Source: Hyphomicrobium sp. CS1BSMeth3
GTDB taxonomy: Bacteria > Pseudomonadota > Alphaproteobacteria > Rhizobiales > Hyphomicrobiaceae
Reading direction: 5' to 3'
Assembly (NCBI RefSeq): GCF_900117415.1
Contig: NZ_FPEI01000005.1
Location: 1,054,001-1,118,000 of the forward strand
Length of the DNA stretch: 64,000 bases
A program made the translations under genes and the position numbers. The number at the start of each line of letters is the position of its first letter. Position 1 is the stretch's first letter. Below, one piece after another: positions 1 through 9,860 of the stretch. The notes beneath the pieces were generated by a model. That model did no database searches. It had not been told where the DNA came from and saw only the letters and a program-made list of their open reading frames with translations.

Positions 1-1
1 A

Positions 2-1075
2 CGCCTTGAGGATCTGCTCGACGATAAGGCAAGGATAGCCATTGTAGGACCTCAAGCTCGAGAGGTTCTTGTTTCATGCAGCTACCTGGTCTCTAGGCAT
101 CGACCTGCCGAGACGATCCTGCTCGGTCGACTGCGATTGCCGATCAGCAAAGAGCGATTTCGACAAATCCTTGGAGATCATGAAGACACGCTGCTGTCCT
201 CGGCTGGCGTCACTTTTTCGTTCGACTGCGGCGATCTGGGGCGTGCTCGCATTCCTGTTGTCCACGACACTGATCCACTCCGCTGGATAGCCCAACGAAA
301 CGACGGAAATCTAGGTGTCGCTCTTGCCGATGAGAGCGACGATCCAATGGTCAAGCTCCGCCAAGCCTCCGTTGCGCAACCAGATCGCCTTGTCCCGATA
401 ACTATCGATCCGCGAGTAGAACCCATCGATGTAGCCAGTCCTGGCACGCTGTTCTGCGCATCGTTGCCAGGCAGACAGTATGCTCTGTTCGTCAGCTCAC
501 CTGCGCCTGTTGGTCGCCTGGAGGACTTGCGGCTGCAGATCACGCTCAATCCGCACAAAGTCGGGCGCAATCATTTTAGCTACTATCTTGGTGTACTGAG
601 GCTCTGGGCCAAAGCTCGCGTTGTCGGCAAACTCGGCATCGTCCGACGAGACCAGGTTGTTGATGCCGTCCTTCACCGCTTACTATCCATGGCCTGCTCA
701 GACAGTTGGGTCAGGGCCCTGGCCAGAGCCCAGCCTGCCTCAGCCTCATCTGACGACGTTGATACCCTCCAACGCTCCATAGCCGCTCCCGGATTTGCAG
801 CGAGGCTGAGGCGCGAGGACTGGAGTGCAGGGGGCGATGACCTTGTCCGACTCATCGATCAAATGTTCGAGGCGGCTGCCCTCTACCGGGTCTGCGCCGA
901 TAAACCTCTGATCACCGCTGCGATGACGTTGGCGTTCAGGCCGGATGCCCTCAGCCTGAGGCGTAGTGATCCCCTCGCCAATCGACTGCTAGACCATGGC
1001 ATACTCATGCGCGGAGCTAGCTTTGCTGCCTTTCTCGCAAAATCAGCTGCCACGGCTAAGCGAATGGGCGGATAG
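2..1075 (+). CDS. Uncharacterised protein of a Druantia-like operon (5' end outside window)
   Basis: I do not recognise a catalytic domain here. The reading frame is open from base 2, so the gene begins left of the window. A TTG at 137 could serve as a start, but the upstream codons read as normal protein, so the longer frame is preferred. About 357 residues are visible, soluble, with no signal peptide or membrane segment, and with a helical alanine/leucine-rich C-terminal third. The next gene starts 9 bp after the stop and that gene overlaps the helicase, so the three form one operon. Position and company suggest an accessory subunit such as DruF of type II Druantia. This is inference from context; I saw no diagnostic motif. 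Confidence 0.6.
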   Translation, partial: RLEDLLDDKARIAIVGPQAREVLVSCSYLVSRHRPAETILLGRLRLPISKERFRQILGDHEDTLLSSAGVTFSFDCGDLGRARIPVVHDTDPLRWIAQRNDGNLGVALADESDDPMVKLRQASVAQPDRLVPITIDPRVEPIDVASPGTLFCASLPGRQYALFVSSPAPVGRLEDLRLQITLNPHKVGRNHFSYYLGVLRLWAKARVVGKLGIVRRDQVVDAVLHRLLSMACSDSWVRALARAQPASASSDDVDTLQRSIAAPGFAARLRREDWSAGGDDLVRLIDQMFEAAALYRVCADKPLITAAMTLAFRPDALSLRRSDPLANRLLDHGILMRGASFAAFLAKSAATAKRMGG

Positions 1076-1084
1076 GGGGCCACC

Positions 1085-2170
1085 ATGCCGACGGAACAAA
1101 TCACCCCTGAGGTCGCGCTCCGGCGAACTGCGATGTCGCTTGGCTTAGGCCCCGTAGTTGCCGACCCGAGGGTATTCGTTGCCGCAGCGCTGCGCCGTAC
1201 GGCCGGTATCTTGGCCCCTTGTCGATCCTGGCAACTGGTCCGTGCAACGTGGAGCAGCTTGAGGCCGTTGGCCGAGGGCACTGACCTCAAGGAGAGCCTG
1301 GTAGAGGACATGCTCGACGAGCTCTTGATGATCGGGGACGTCGCCGAGGTGGCGTTTGGTGGAGACGATATCAATCTCGACGGACAGCTTCTCTTGTGCC
1401 TAACCCCGTATGCGTTCGTTCGCCGCCCTGGGGGATATGTAGCACTTCTGGGTGGCTCCGCCCATGATTCCGTGACGTTACCGAGCGAACTCGCGCTACG
1501 CGTTGCGCGCAATGGCGCCGCTCGAGAGATCGCTCCACTGCCCGATGAAGACCTCGCTCTGAAGCTCGCGGAATTCGGGCTTATTGAAATTGATGCCGAT
1601 GCTTGGCAGCGCCTCCCAGCCAAGGAAGCCGCCCAAGCGCATATTGAAGCGCTCCGGGCCAGTATGCCTCCAGTATCCCTCCCAAGGAACATGGAAGCCA
1701 TCAGAGTCATCGGCCCTGGTCGGTTCTATTCTGATCGCTGGTGCGAACCCAGCTCCGACCTCGACGGATTGTTCGTTGCACGGCGACCACAAGCCTTTGG
1801 GGCACCCGTGTGGTCGGCGGTCCTCCTCAATCGTGGGGGTGTCACCAGTTTGCTCGACCTCCATGCGCCGGGTTCGCGCTGGCGTCCCTGTGATCTTGCG
1901 TGGCAACTCCAGGCGGCCCTGGATGCCGTAAGCGGCTCTCCCCAAACCTTCGCGACCACTGCAGGCCCAAGCGGCAGCACGATACTCAAGCTGTTCGCGC
2001 CGATACCGAGTTGGGCCGAACGCAGATTGCGTCTCTCCGCAAGGCGCATGCCGATGCCGGGCTGCTTAATGGCCTTTGTCGTTCCGGAGCATCTAATCGT
2101 CGCCGAATACAAATTCCTGCAAGACTATCTTTGGATGCGCGAATGCGCAGCGGGGGAGGGGGTTGCATGA
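1085..2170 (+). CDS. Uncharacterised protein, middle gene of a Druantia-like operon
   Basis: A 361-residue cytoplasmic protein of unknown function. The ATG follows a GGGGGC purine-rich stretch, 9 bp after the previous stop. The stop overlaps the helicase start as ATGA (2167-2170), which indicates translational coupling and a fixed ratio to the helicase. The N-terminal half is helical and acidic. The C-terminal half has more strand-forming residues and several tryptophans (for example the WSAVLLNRGG stretch). No Walker, nuclease or methylase motif is visible. Given its size and place before a DruE-like helicase it could be a DruG-type component, but that assignment rests on context only. Confidence 0.6.
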   Translation: MPTEQITPEVALRRTAMSLGLGPVVADPRVFVAAALRRTAGILAPCRSWQLVRATWSSLRPLAEGTDLKESLVEDMLDELLMIGDVAEVAFGGDDINLDGQLLLCLTPYAFVRRPGGYVALLGGSAHDSVTLPSELALRVARNGAAREIAPLPDEDLALKLAEFGLIEIDADAWQRLPAKEAAQAHIEALRASMPPVSLPRNMEAIRVIGPGRFYSDRWCEPSSDLDGLFVARRPQAFGAPVWSAVLLNRGGVTSLLDLHAPGSRWRPCDLAWQLQAALDAVSGSPQTFATTAGPSGSTILKLFAPIPSWAERRLRLSARRMPMPGCLMAFVVPEHLIVAEYKFLQDYLWMRECAAGEGVA

Positions 2171-5100
2171 GCCGCACCATTCACGAGGCTATTGAGGAAC
2201 TGAGACACACTCTCATTCGCTACATTGAGGCCAACTACCATATCGGCGATCCTCGTCTTGTGCATCAGCGTCGCGCTCTATTGGAGCAGGTGGGCGGCGT
2301 ATTCCAGGTCCCCTTCATAGAGTCCACGCCACGGTATCGACCCGGTCAGCGTTTTGCCGATATGGCGAGCCTCCCCGTCGCGGCTCGTGAAGCGTACTGT
2401 CGATTAGCTCAGCAGCAAGGTGCTCGGCCGCCTCTTCTGTTCGATCCCCCATACACGCATCAAGGCCGCGCGATCGAAGAGATTTTGGTAGGCGGCCGCA
2501 ATCTCATGATCACGACCGGCACTGGATCCGGAAAGACCGAGTCGTTTCTACTACCTATCCTTGGCAAGCTTGCCATCGAGGCACGGGAGCGCCCGGAAAT
2601 ATTCCGAGAGCAATCTGCTGTAAGGGCAATGGTCCTGTATCCAATGAACGCACTGGTCAACGACCAGCTTGGCAGGCTCAGACTACTTTTCGGGGATCAG
2701 CGTGTCGTCGACTTGTTTCAAGCTTGGGCAGGTCGCCCTGTTCGTTTTACGCGCTACACGAGCCGCACACCGTATCCTGGTGTGCGAACGACACGGGGCG
2801 ATCAGGATCGACTGAGGCAAATCGGCGACTTCTATGCGACCATAGAAAGGGCCGCCACAAGAGGTGGCGAAGACGACGCCGAAGCAAGTGCAGCCAGGGC
2901 GCTCTACGAGGAACTCACTCGCCGTGGCAAGTGGCCGGCAAAGGAAAGCGTAGCGGCCTGGTACGGCGAGTCGAACACTCGATGGCAGGATAATCAGGGC
3001 AATTTCCGTCGTGCTGTAACGCGTCTGCGCGACGCTGAACTTCTCACCCGGCACGAAACCCAGATCGCGCCGCCCGACGTCCTCATCACCAACTATTCCA
3101 TGCTCGAATACATGATGATGCGTCCGATTGAGCGAACGATCTTCGACGAGACACGGCGCTGGCTCAGCAACAACCCACACGAGCGCTTCCTCGTCGTGCT
3201 TGACGAGGCGCACCTCTACAGGGGAGCCGCTGGGGCTGAGGTGGGACTGCTCATGAGGCGGCTTAGGGAGCGTCTCGGCATCGAACAACAGCGATTTCAA
3301 GTCATATGCGCGACCGCAAGCTTTGGTCAGGCGGACTTAGCCGCTCAGTTTGGAGCGCAGCTGACGGGCTGCTCCGAGTCAAGCTTCTCGCAGATTTCTG
3401 GTGACCTGCTCACGCGCGAGCCTGCTGCGCCCGGTAGTGCGGATGATGCCCGAACCTTATCGGAGATCGAACTGGAGGCATTTTATTCCGATGACGAGCA
3501 ACGTCAGCTTGGAGCCGTGGCTCAATTCCTGCGATACCGTGGTGTTACAGATGTACGTGATGTCGAACCGGCGCTGCACGCTGCGCTTGAGGCCTTTCCG
3601 CCGCTCAATCTGCTAGTGAATGAGACGATGCGGCAGGCGCGTCGATTGGACGAACTGGCGCCCGCACTTTTCCCAGACGCAGAGCCTTTGTTAGCCAATC
3701 GAGCGCTCACGGCTCTGCTTGCCACTGGAAGCAGGGCGAAGCCCGTCCAGACCGCGGCAAGCTTGATCCCGTGTCGCATTCACAGCTTCTTCCGGGGACT
3801 CCCGGGATTGTGGGCGTGCATGGACGCACAGTGCACCGAGTTGCCGTCCGAATCCCGCGGAGGCCTCGTGGGGAAGCTCTACGACCAGCCACGTGAGCGA
3901 TGCGGCTGCGGTGCTCGCGTCCTAGAGTACTTTACGTGCAGAAACTGCGGTGCTTCATATGCTCGAGCATACACCAATGATCTCGCCGATCCCCACATGA
4001 TATGGGCTGATTCCGGCGAGCGGCTCCATACGCAGCAGGGGCCGATCGAAGGTGTGCACCCTCTTGACCTCCTTCTCGAGGAGACCAGCCCCGACTTGGG
4101 AGAAGCGGCCTTTTTCGATCTGGAATCTGGTCAAATCAATCCCGGTCGTTTGCTCGCAAGGAGAAGGACGGTCTGGTTACCGCCTGGCAGCGCTCGCGGC
4201 GGAACCGGAGACGGTCGCGGCCATCTTGGACATGCGCCCGGCCAATTTGTTCCTTGTGGCGTGTGTCAGAGCGCGGCCGGTCACAATCGCTCCAGCGTCC
4301 AGGACCACCAAACGGAAGGCGACCAACCATTTCAGGCACTCGTAGCGAGTCAGATCGCCATCCAACCACCGGGGCCACAGGCCGCGACCCCCTTTGCTCC
4401 ATTGCGGGGCCGCAAGGTTCTGCTCTTCTCAGATTCCCGACAGATGGCCGCAAGGCTCGCTCCAAGGCTCCAATCGTATTCAGCGAGGGACGCCGCAAGA
4501 AGCCTTGTGGCTTGGGGCTATTCCTACTTGCGGCAGTTCCCTCGCATTGCGCCGATGCTGACGCTTGAGAGCGCCTTTGCGGCTGCCATGGTCGCGGCAA
4601 ATAGACTTGAGGTCAGCCTTCGTCCCGAACTCCGCGACGGAGAGGTCCTCCCGTCGCGGGAGATTGACGCTGCCGCGCGAAGGGGTGCGTTCGAGAATGA
4701 GGATCAACTCATTGAGCTATGGCTTGATCTTGCGCCGCGTGTTTGGCCGCGTGCAATCATCGAGACCCTAACGAAAGCAATTGCTGATCGTTTCCTTGGC
4801 CTCGAAGCCTTGGCTGTGGCCTCATTGCGAGAGCGCCCGAACATTACTCCTCTGCTGGATGCGCTCCCGGATTTGCCGGGCTTAGCAACCGACAATGTCG
4901 CGAAGCGAACTGTGGCGCGAGCATGGATACGCTGTTGGGTGTCCGGGCGGGCTCCGGCCGGCATCTGGTACAACAGCATGCCGCCAGAGTTCTGGACGCG
5001 TGAGGTGAGGGGCCACCGTGGTGCCTTTGGGCGCATGGACCGTGTGCTGGGCACCAACGAATGCCGCCGTGCATTCCAGCAGCGCTGGTTGCCGGTCCTA

Positions 5101-7722
5101 GCTGGCACTGCATCGCTCGTCGAGCGAACGCCCGATGGATCAAATCGCCTAGTTGCTCGCGCTCTTACTCTCGAGTTTGGTGGAGAGTGGTGCCGATGCC
5201 CCCGCTGCAAGTCCGTGCACCGCCCGATCCCCAATATTGCCGTTTGCATCGACTGTGGCAGCAACGGCGTTCTTCGGTTTGATCCAAATACGGATCCTGT
5301 CTTTGAGGCCCGCAAAGGATATTACCGGGCTCCCATTCTTGCATGTCTGCGGGATTCTAGTCGGGCACCGGTCGCGTTGATTGCCGCTGAGCACACAGCA
5401 CAGCTCAATACGTCGCAAAGCGAAAGCGTATTTTCGGCCGCGGAGCGCCATGAGCTCCTGTTCCAGGACGTCGACCTTTCGAGGCTCGGCGGGCCTGAGA
5501 CGACAAACGCCATCGACGTCTTGTCGAGCACGACGACGATGGAAGTCGGTATAGACATCGGCGCACTGTCCGGCGTCGCACTGAGAAACATGCCACCGGG
5601 GCGGGCAAACTATCAGCAGCGTTCGGGGCGTGCGGGACGGCGGGGCAACGCGGTCGCTACAGTAATGGCCTATGGGTCATCCGACAGCCACGACGAGCAC
5701 TACTTCGCCAATCCGGCCGAGATGATTGCGGGACCGGTCGTAGATCCCCGGCTCACACTCGAGAATGCCGATATTGCGAGACGGCACATACGAGCATTTG
5801 TGCTGCAAAGATACCACGAGGCGCGGATCGTCGCCATCGTGCCAGGCCCCCAGCAGAACCTGTTCTCCGTCCTCGGCACGGTCGGGGACTTCCGCGACGG
5901 CACGGGAGTTCTAAACCGAAACGATTTCGTCGCGTGGCTCGGTGAGAACATTGCCGATTTGCAGGACGCGTTACGCCGCTGGCTGCCGACCGAACTGGCG
6001 ACAGAGGATAGAGTGTCTTTGATTGCCGGTGTGCGCGACGACGTCATCCGTGAAATCGATCGGGCGATCAACTATGACCCAGAGCAAGACAGCGAGGGGC
6101 AACCCGATGACGATGTGGATGACGCTGATACAGAGGGTGCCGAGAATGAGGCTGAAGATACCCAAGGCGATGATAGTCGGCGCGTGGAGGATGGCCAAGC
6201 GGACCCACTAGCGCAAAATCTGCTTGAACGCCTCTTGTTTCATGGTGTGCTGCCGCGCTACGCCTTTCCCACAGACGTGGCCAGCTTCTACATCTTCGAT
6301 CTCGAACGCTCGACACGCTTCAGGACTGTTACGCGCTTCGAGCCCTCGCAAGGCCTTCCCGTCGCTCTCAGTCAGTATGCGCCTGGCAAGCAAGTGTGGG
6401 TCGCCGGTCGTTGCTACACCTCCAAAGCAATCTACTCGCCTCACGGCAATGCCCGCCGTCAGTCATGGCGAAGCCGGGAACTCTACTTCGAGTGTCAGGA
6501 CTGCGGGCACGCGCGAAAAGAACCCTTCGTCTTTGAAAACCTGCGCACCATCAGGGACTGCGAAGCGTGTGGGGCCCAGGGTAGATTCGGACCAGGGCGC
6601 GCGTGGTTCAGGCCTCCTGGCTTTGCACATCCAGCCGATATGCCGGCCGAGACCGAGCCAGACCGCGTACCGGAGGCTAGCCGTGCGACGCGCGCCAAGC
6701 TCACCATGCCGACCCCAGACGCGGGAATGGGCTGGATGCCCATTAACGAAAGACTCCGCTCCTTTCCGACCAGGGAGCGCCTCCTCGTCTCAAACACGGG
6801 GCTCAACGGCGAGGGCTATACCTACTGTCGCTTGTGCGGCCGCATCGAGTCGTCGCAAGCACCGGAAGTGGATCTATTCAATCCCCACAGTAGGCCCTAT
6901 CCGGGCGACGAGCGGCCTTGCCCGGGGAGTCCGGCAATGCACACGATTTTGGGAACGGACTTTCCGACCGACGTGACCCTCTTCTCTTTGCTGCTGACCG
7001 CGCCATTTCGACTGGTCCCAGGAGTGGATGAGACTGCGGTTGCCTTGCGCACGATCTGTGAAGCCCTGGCCCTTGCCGCCTGTCGGATGTTGGAACTCGA
7101 GCAGGGTGAGATCCTCGCAGAGTTTCGGCCAGCATTGACCGTGCAGGGCGTGCGCGGGCATGAGGCTGAAATCTTCATCTATGACACGCTTCCCGGCGGT
7201 GCAGGGTTTTCCACCCAGTTGGCCGAGCGCGGCCGAGAGCTCTTCGAGGTTGCGCTCGGCATCATGACCGGTTGCTCGAGCGGCTGCGATGTATCCTGCT
7301 ATCGATGCTTGAGAAGCTTCCGCAACAAGTTTGAGCACGCCCAGATTGATCGCTTTGTCGGTGCTCAGCTGCTCCGCCATGTTCTCTATGGTGGCATTCC
7401 GGAATTCGATCAAGAGCGCGCAGATCAGTCCGCCGATTTGCTCTTTAGTGATCTGATTCAGCATTCCACCGACACGTTCGCCTACGAACGTGGTGCCGAG
7501 CGGGACGCTGCGGATGGTCAACGGCTTCGGGTGCCGATCGTGGTCCGCCGGAATGCAACTGGTGCCGAGACATGGGTTGCAGTGTCGTCTCCAATCGCCG
7601 ACGCGGTACCTGCTCATCAAGGTCTGACTGGCGTCACGGAAGCGATCGTGTGCGTGAATGAGATGATCGTGCGTAAAAATCTTCCGGCGGCCGTGCAATC
7701 AGTATTGGACAACGCGCGTTAG
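2167..7722 (+). CDS. Very large DEAD/DEAH helicase with DUF1998-like C-terminus (DruE-like, anti-phage)
   Basis: A 1851-residue superfamily 2 helicase. Walker A is GTGSGKTES near residue 118, the DEAH box is at 346-349 (LDEAHLYRG), and motif VI (QQRSGRAGRRG) is near residue 1150. Cysteine pairs (CPRC...CIDCG) lie around residues 1010-1030 and again near 1445-1470. A strongly acidic linker spans about 1302-1343. The C-terminus has the DUF1998/MrfA pattern LPGGAGFS followed by a four-cysteine cluster ending in CYRCLRSFRNK. This fused architecture and length match DruE of Druantia better than DISARM, where helicase and DUF1998 are separate proteins. The family is known from anti-phage islands; the mechanism is not clear. 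Start chosen at the ATGA overlap; an upstream in-frame ATG at 1900 lies inside the previous gene. Confidence 0.85.
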   Translation: MSRTIHEAIEELRHTLIRYIEANYHIGDPRLVHQRRALLEQVGGVFQVPFIESTPRYRPGQRFADMASLPVAAREAYCRLAQQQGARPPLLFDPPYTHQGRAIEEILVGGRNLMITTGTGSGKTESFLLPILGKLAIEARERPEIFREQSAVRAMVLYPMNALVNDQLGRLRLLFGDQRVVDLFQAWAGRPVRFTRYTSRTPYPGVRTTRGDQDRLRQIGDFYATIERAATRGGEDDAEASAARALYEELTRRGKWPAKESVAAWYGESNTRWQDNQGNFRRAVTRLRDAELLTRHETQIAPPDVLITNYSMLEYMMMRPIERTIFDETRRWLSNNPHERFLVVLDEAHLYRGAAGAEVGLLMRRLRERLGIEQQRFQVICATASFGQADLAAQFGAQLTGCSESSFSQISGDLLTREPAAPGSADDARTLSEIELEAFYSDDEQRQLGAVAQFLRYRGVTDVRDVEPALHAALEAFPPLNLLVNETMRQARRLDELAPALFPDAEPLLANRALTALLATGSRAKPVQTAASLIPCRIHSFFRGLPGLWACMDAQCTELPSESRGGLVGKLYDQPRERCGCGARVLEYFTCRNCGASYARAYTNDLADPHMIWADSGERLHTQQGPIEGVHPLDLLLEETSPDLGEAAFFDLESGQINPGRLLARRRTVWLPPGSARGGTGDGRGHLGHAPGQFVPCGVCQSAAGHNRSSVQDHQTEGDQPFQALVASQIAIQPPGPQAATPFAPLRGRKVLLFSDSRQMAARLAPRLQSYSARDAARSLVAWGYSYLRQFPRIAPMLTLESAFAAAMVAANRLEVSLRPELRDGEVLPSREIDAAARRGAFENEDQLIELWLDLAPRVWPRAIIETLTKAIADRFLGLEALAVASLRERPNITPLLDALPDLPGLATDNVAKRTVARAWIRCWVSGRAPAGIWYNSMPPEFWTREVRGHRGAFGRMDRVLGTNECRRAFQQRWLPVLAGTASLVERTPDGSNRLVARALTLEFGGEWCRCPRCKSVHRPIPNIAVCIDCGSNGVLRFDPNTDPVFEARKGYYRAPILACLRDSSRAPVALIAAEHTAQLNTSQSESVFSAAERHELLFQDVDLSRLGGPETTNAIDVLSSTTTMEVGIDIGALSGVALRNMPPGRANYQQRSGRAGRRGNAVATVMAYGSSDSHDEHYFANPAEMIAGPVVDPRLTLENADIARRHIRAFVLQRYHEARIVAIVPGPQQNLFSVLGTVGDFRDGTGVLNRNDFVAWLGENIADLQDALRRWLPTELATEDRVSLIAGVRDDVIREIDRAINYDPEQDSEGQPDDDVDDADTEGAENEAEDTQGDDSRRVEDGQADPLAQNLLERLLFHGVLPRYAFPTDVASFYIFDLERSTRFRTVTRFEPSQGLPVALSQYAPGKQVWVAGRCYTSKAIYSPHGNARRQSWRSRELYFECQDCGHARKEPFVFENLRTIRDCEACGAQGRFGPGRAWFRPPGFAHPADMPAETEPDRVPEASRATRAKLTMPTPDAGMGWMPINERLRSFPTRERLLVSNTGLNGEGYTYCRLCGRIESSQAPEVDLFNPHSRPYPGDERPCPGSPAMHTILGTDFPTDVTLFSLLLTAPFRLVPGVDETAVALRTICEALALAACRMLELEQGEILAEFRPALTVQGVRGHEAEIFIYDTLPGGAGFSTQLAERGRELFEVALGIMTGCSSGCDVSCYRCLRSFRNKFEHAQIDRFVGAQLLRHVLYGGIPEFDQERADQSADLLFSDLIQHSTDTFAYERGAERDAADGQRLRVPIVVRRNATGAETWVAVSSPIADAVPAHQGLTGVTEAIVCVNEMIVRKNLPAAVQSVLDNAR

Positions 7723-7963
7723 GATCCACCACGACGCACGAGACGCCTCGCGCGGTCGCCGACCGAATTGACCAATTGCTTGCTGCTTGGCTCCGGGCGC
7801 GCGAACCTGCCATGGCTCGGCTCGGCTCGGCAAGTGGGAGGCCCAGGTCGAGGCGAAAAACCTCTTCAACTTGGTCGTCCGAAATGCCGAAGGGGTAACA
7901 ACGATTGCCCGCCACGAGTGGAGCCTTGTGCCTCCGGCCGCAGTGGCAGCCAGGGCGGCGTGA
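7722..7963 (+). pseudogene. Orphan C-terminal gene fragment broken by a 5-bp tandem repeat
   Basis: Just behind the helicase two frames join into one protein-like stretch of about 78 residues. Frame 7722-7826 reads ...DRIDQLLAAWLRAREPAMARLG and frame 7820-7963 continues ARLGKWEAQVEAKNLFNLV and ends ...PPAAVAARAA then TGA. The two frames meet exactly in a run of three GGCTC units (7814-7831); removing one 5-bp unit would make a continuous frame. No credible start codon exists upstream before a stop at 7674, so the N-terminal part appears to be missing. Family not recognised. It may be the tail of an older gene cut when the helicase operon was inserted. Confidence 0.5.
7814..7831. repeat. (GGCTC)3 GGC short tandem repeat at a frameshift point
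   Basis: Three perfect 5-bp units followed by GGC. The unit length is not a multiple of three, so one copy more or less shifts the frame. It sits exactly where the two frames of the orphan fragment meet, which fits slipped-strand duplication as the cause of the break. Confidence 0.75.
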
Positions 7964-8112
7964 TCCATCCTGTTACCTGCCAACTGCAGGCGAAGCCCAA
8001 ATTCGTGAGTTGCCGGATGGCCTCATCCAGCAAGCACCTGTGCACTGAAAAATCCTGAGAACTCGCGATACTGCGCCCATTTCTCGTCTGGCTTCCCAGT
8101 TTGTGTCGGGCA

Positions 8113-9855
8113 TCAGGCGCGCCCTGGCAGGCCCCTTCCACGAGCGTGCGTCCAGGTCATGCGGGTGGGTCCGACGATCCCCGCGACGGCTTGACCGCGG
8201 AAAGGCTCGAGCGCCGGTCGCCACGGCGCAAGCGTGAAGGTGTCCTCGCGGCGGATGACCGCGATCTTGCCCGTCGGCGTCGTGATGGCATGATCGTAGG
8301 TGCCGGTGATCCTGGCTCCGGACAGGGCCGGCACGAAGGCAGCGTTGAGGCGGCGCGAGACGTCGGCAGTGAGCTGCTGCGTCTCGGCCTGACGTAGCGT
8401 CTTCATCATGTCGGCGCGCGGCACGCGCCGTCCGTCCGGTGACTGCTCGATGAGCTGCCGGCTGACGAGCCAATCGGTGCGTGCCTTCAGGGCTTTGTCC
8501 GCCTCGGCTGTGAAGCCCGTCGTCCGGATCTCCGGCTGCCATCTGGTCACGATCGCCTGGTCCAGCCAGGTCGGCCCCTCGTAGGTCGTCTGCCGGTCGA
8601 GGTCGGTCGCGGACAGCAGATGCAGACGGGGCACAGACGATGGTTTCCCCTTGAGGCCGTCACCTGCGAGAGCGACAATGTTACCGCGTGCCGGAACGGC
8701 TTCCGCTTTGAGACGGCCGAGATCGGCGTAGTGAACGCGCCCGTCGACGGCATCGATGATGACCCAGGTGCGGTCGGTGATCTCGTCCACCATGCCGACG
8801 CCGACCACCTTGCCGACCAGCGGCACCTTGCGAGGCAGGCGCTCGAACAGCGCCATGGCGGCCGCGCCGCGCTCGATCCCGGCTTCCTTCAAGGCGCGCT
8901 GCATCATCTTGAACTTGTCGCCTCGCTCGCCGAGTCGGCGCAGCTTGGCTTCGACGTTGCTATCGAGTGACCAGACGCCCGCTTGCCGTTCGGAGGCGAG
9001 GCCCAACCGCTGCAGTGTCCTGAGACGGCCGATGCGCAACGTCCGCTGCGTTGGGTCGTTCTCCTCGGAGGCACTGATGACGAGGATGTTGTCCTTCGCA
9101 CGCGCCATGAGTTGACGATCGAGGCGCGTCAGGCGCTCCTGGCCCACTTCGTCGAACAGCTTCTTCATGCGTTCGAGCTGTGTCTCGGGGCCGAGCTCCA
9201 ATGTCACCAAGCCTTGGGCACGGGCACGCACGCCATGGCTGATGTAGTCCCTGGCCATGACAAGGTCGCGGCCCTGGTCGTCGCGGCCGCGGATGACGAC
9301 GTGGGTGTGCGGATGGCCGGTATTGAAATGATCCACCGCGACCCAATCGAGCTTGGTGTCGAGATCGCGTTCCATCTGCGCAAGGAGATCGCGGATGAAC
9401 GGCTTCAGGTCCGACAGCCGTGCACTGTCCTCTGCGGAGACGATGAAACGGAACTGATGCGGGTCGTTCTCCGAGCGATCGAGGAAGGCTTTGCCATCGA
9501 CATCATCGTGCTGCGCATCGTACAGCCGCCCCACATCTCCCTCGCGGGTGACGCCATCGCGCTGGATGTATTTGAGGTGCGCACGCGCGGCGCCCATATC
9601 GCCAGCGGTGATGCGCGTGTAGCGCGCCTTGACGATGACGCGGCGACTACCGGGCGCGATGAGGCCGGCGGCGGCGCGCACGCCAGCACCCATGCCACGC
9701 TTCGGCATCGCCGATGTGATGTGGCCGCGTTGCCGCACCGCGCGCGCGCCACTTCGTCCGGTCTCTCTGAGCACTTGCGTGTTGGCCTGCAGTTGCGCAT
9801 TGCTCGCGATGTCGCGAATACGTCCGAGCTTTGGTTTGAAGTCGTCTTGAGTCAT
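8113..9855 (-). CDS. DUF3363-family relaxase / mobilisation nuclease (VirD2-like)
   Basis: A 580-residue DNA relaxase that would nick the transfer origin and lead the strand during conjugation. The metal-binding histidine motif HFNTGHPHTHVVIRG is at residues 176-190. Candidate nucleophile tyrosines lie at about 79 (KARYTR) and 96 (HLKYIQ). The C-terminal half is the conserved DUF3363 region and ends in an RGRGLPGRA tail like the family. Start set at ATG 9855, preceded by GGGGGA. A longer frame from 9927 adds 24 unlikely residues and skips this ribosome site. In related elements TraG and Trb genes follow the relaxase; none is present here, so the transfer set may be incomplete. Confidence 0.93.
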   Translation of the reverse strand: MTQDDFKPKLGRIRDIASNAQLQANTQVLRETGRSGARAVRQRGHITSAMPKRGMGAGVRAAAGLIAPGSRRVIVKARYTRITAGDMGAARAHLKYIQRDGVTREGDVGRLYDAQHDDVDGKAFLDRSENDPHQFRFIVSAEDSARLSDLKPFIRDLLAQMERDLDTKLDWVAVDHFNTGHPHTHVVIRGRDDQGRDLVMARDYISHGVRARAQGLVTLELGPETQLERMKKLFDEVGQERLTRLDRQLMARAKDNILVISASEENDPTQRTLRIGRLRTLQRLGLASERQAGVWSLDSNVEAKLRRLGERGDKFKMMQRALKEAGIERGAAAMALFERLPRKVPLVGKVVGVGMVDEITDRTWVIIDAVDGRVHYADLGRLKAEAVPARGNIVALAGDGLKGKPSSVPRLHLLSATDLDRQTTYEGPTWLDQAIVTRWQPEIRTTGFTAEADKALKARTDWLVSRQLIEQSPDGRRVPRADMMKTLRQAETQQLTADVSRRLNAAFVPALSGARITGTYDHAITTPTGKIAVIRREDTFTLAPWRPALEPFRGQAVAGIVGPTRMTWTHARGRGLPGRA

Positions 9856-9860
9856 GGTGA

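Noticed and set aside
883-1710. Long minus-strand frame of 275 codons opposite the first two genes
   Set aside because: Antisense to two coupled plus genes, Ser/Arg/Ala-rich with no motif and no ribosome site; typical high-G+C shadow.
8026-8112. In-frame continuation of the relaxase past its TGA (KPDEKWAQYREFSGFF text)
   Set aside because: It looks somewhat protein-like, but the relaxase already ends as its family does, so readthrough or a missing gene cannot be argued from this alone.
7973-8542. 189-codon minus frame overlapping the relaxase end
   Set aside because: Low-complexity His/Arg/Pro-rich text in another frame of the relaxase; no family match.
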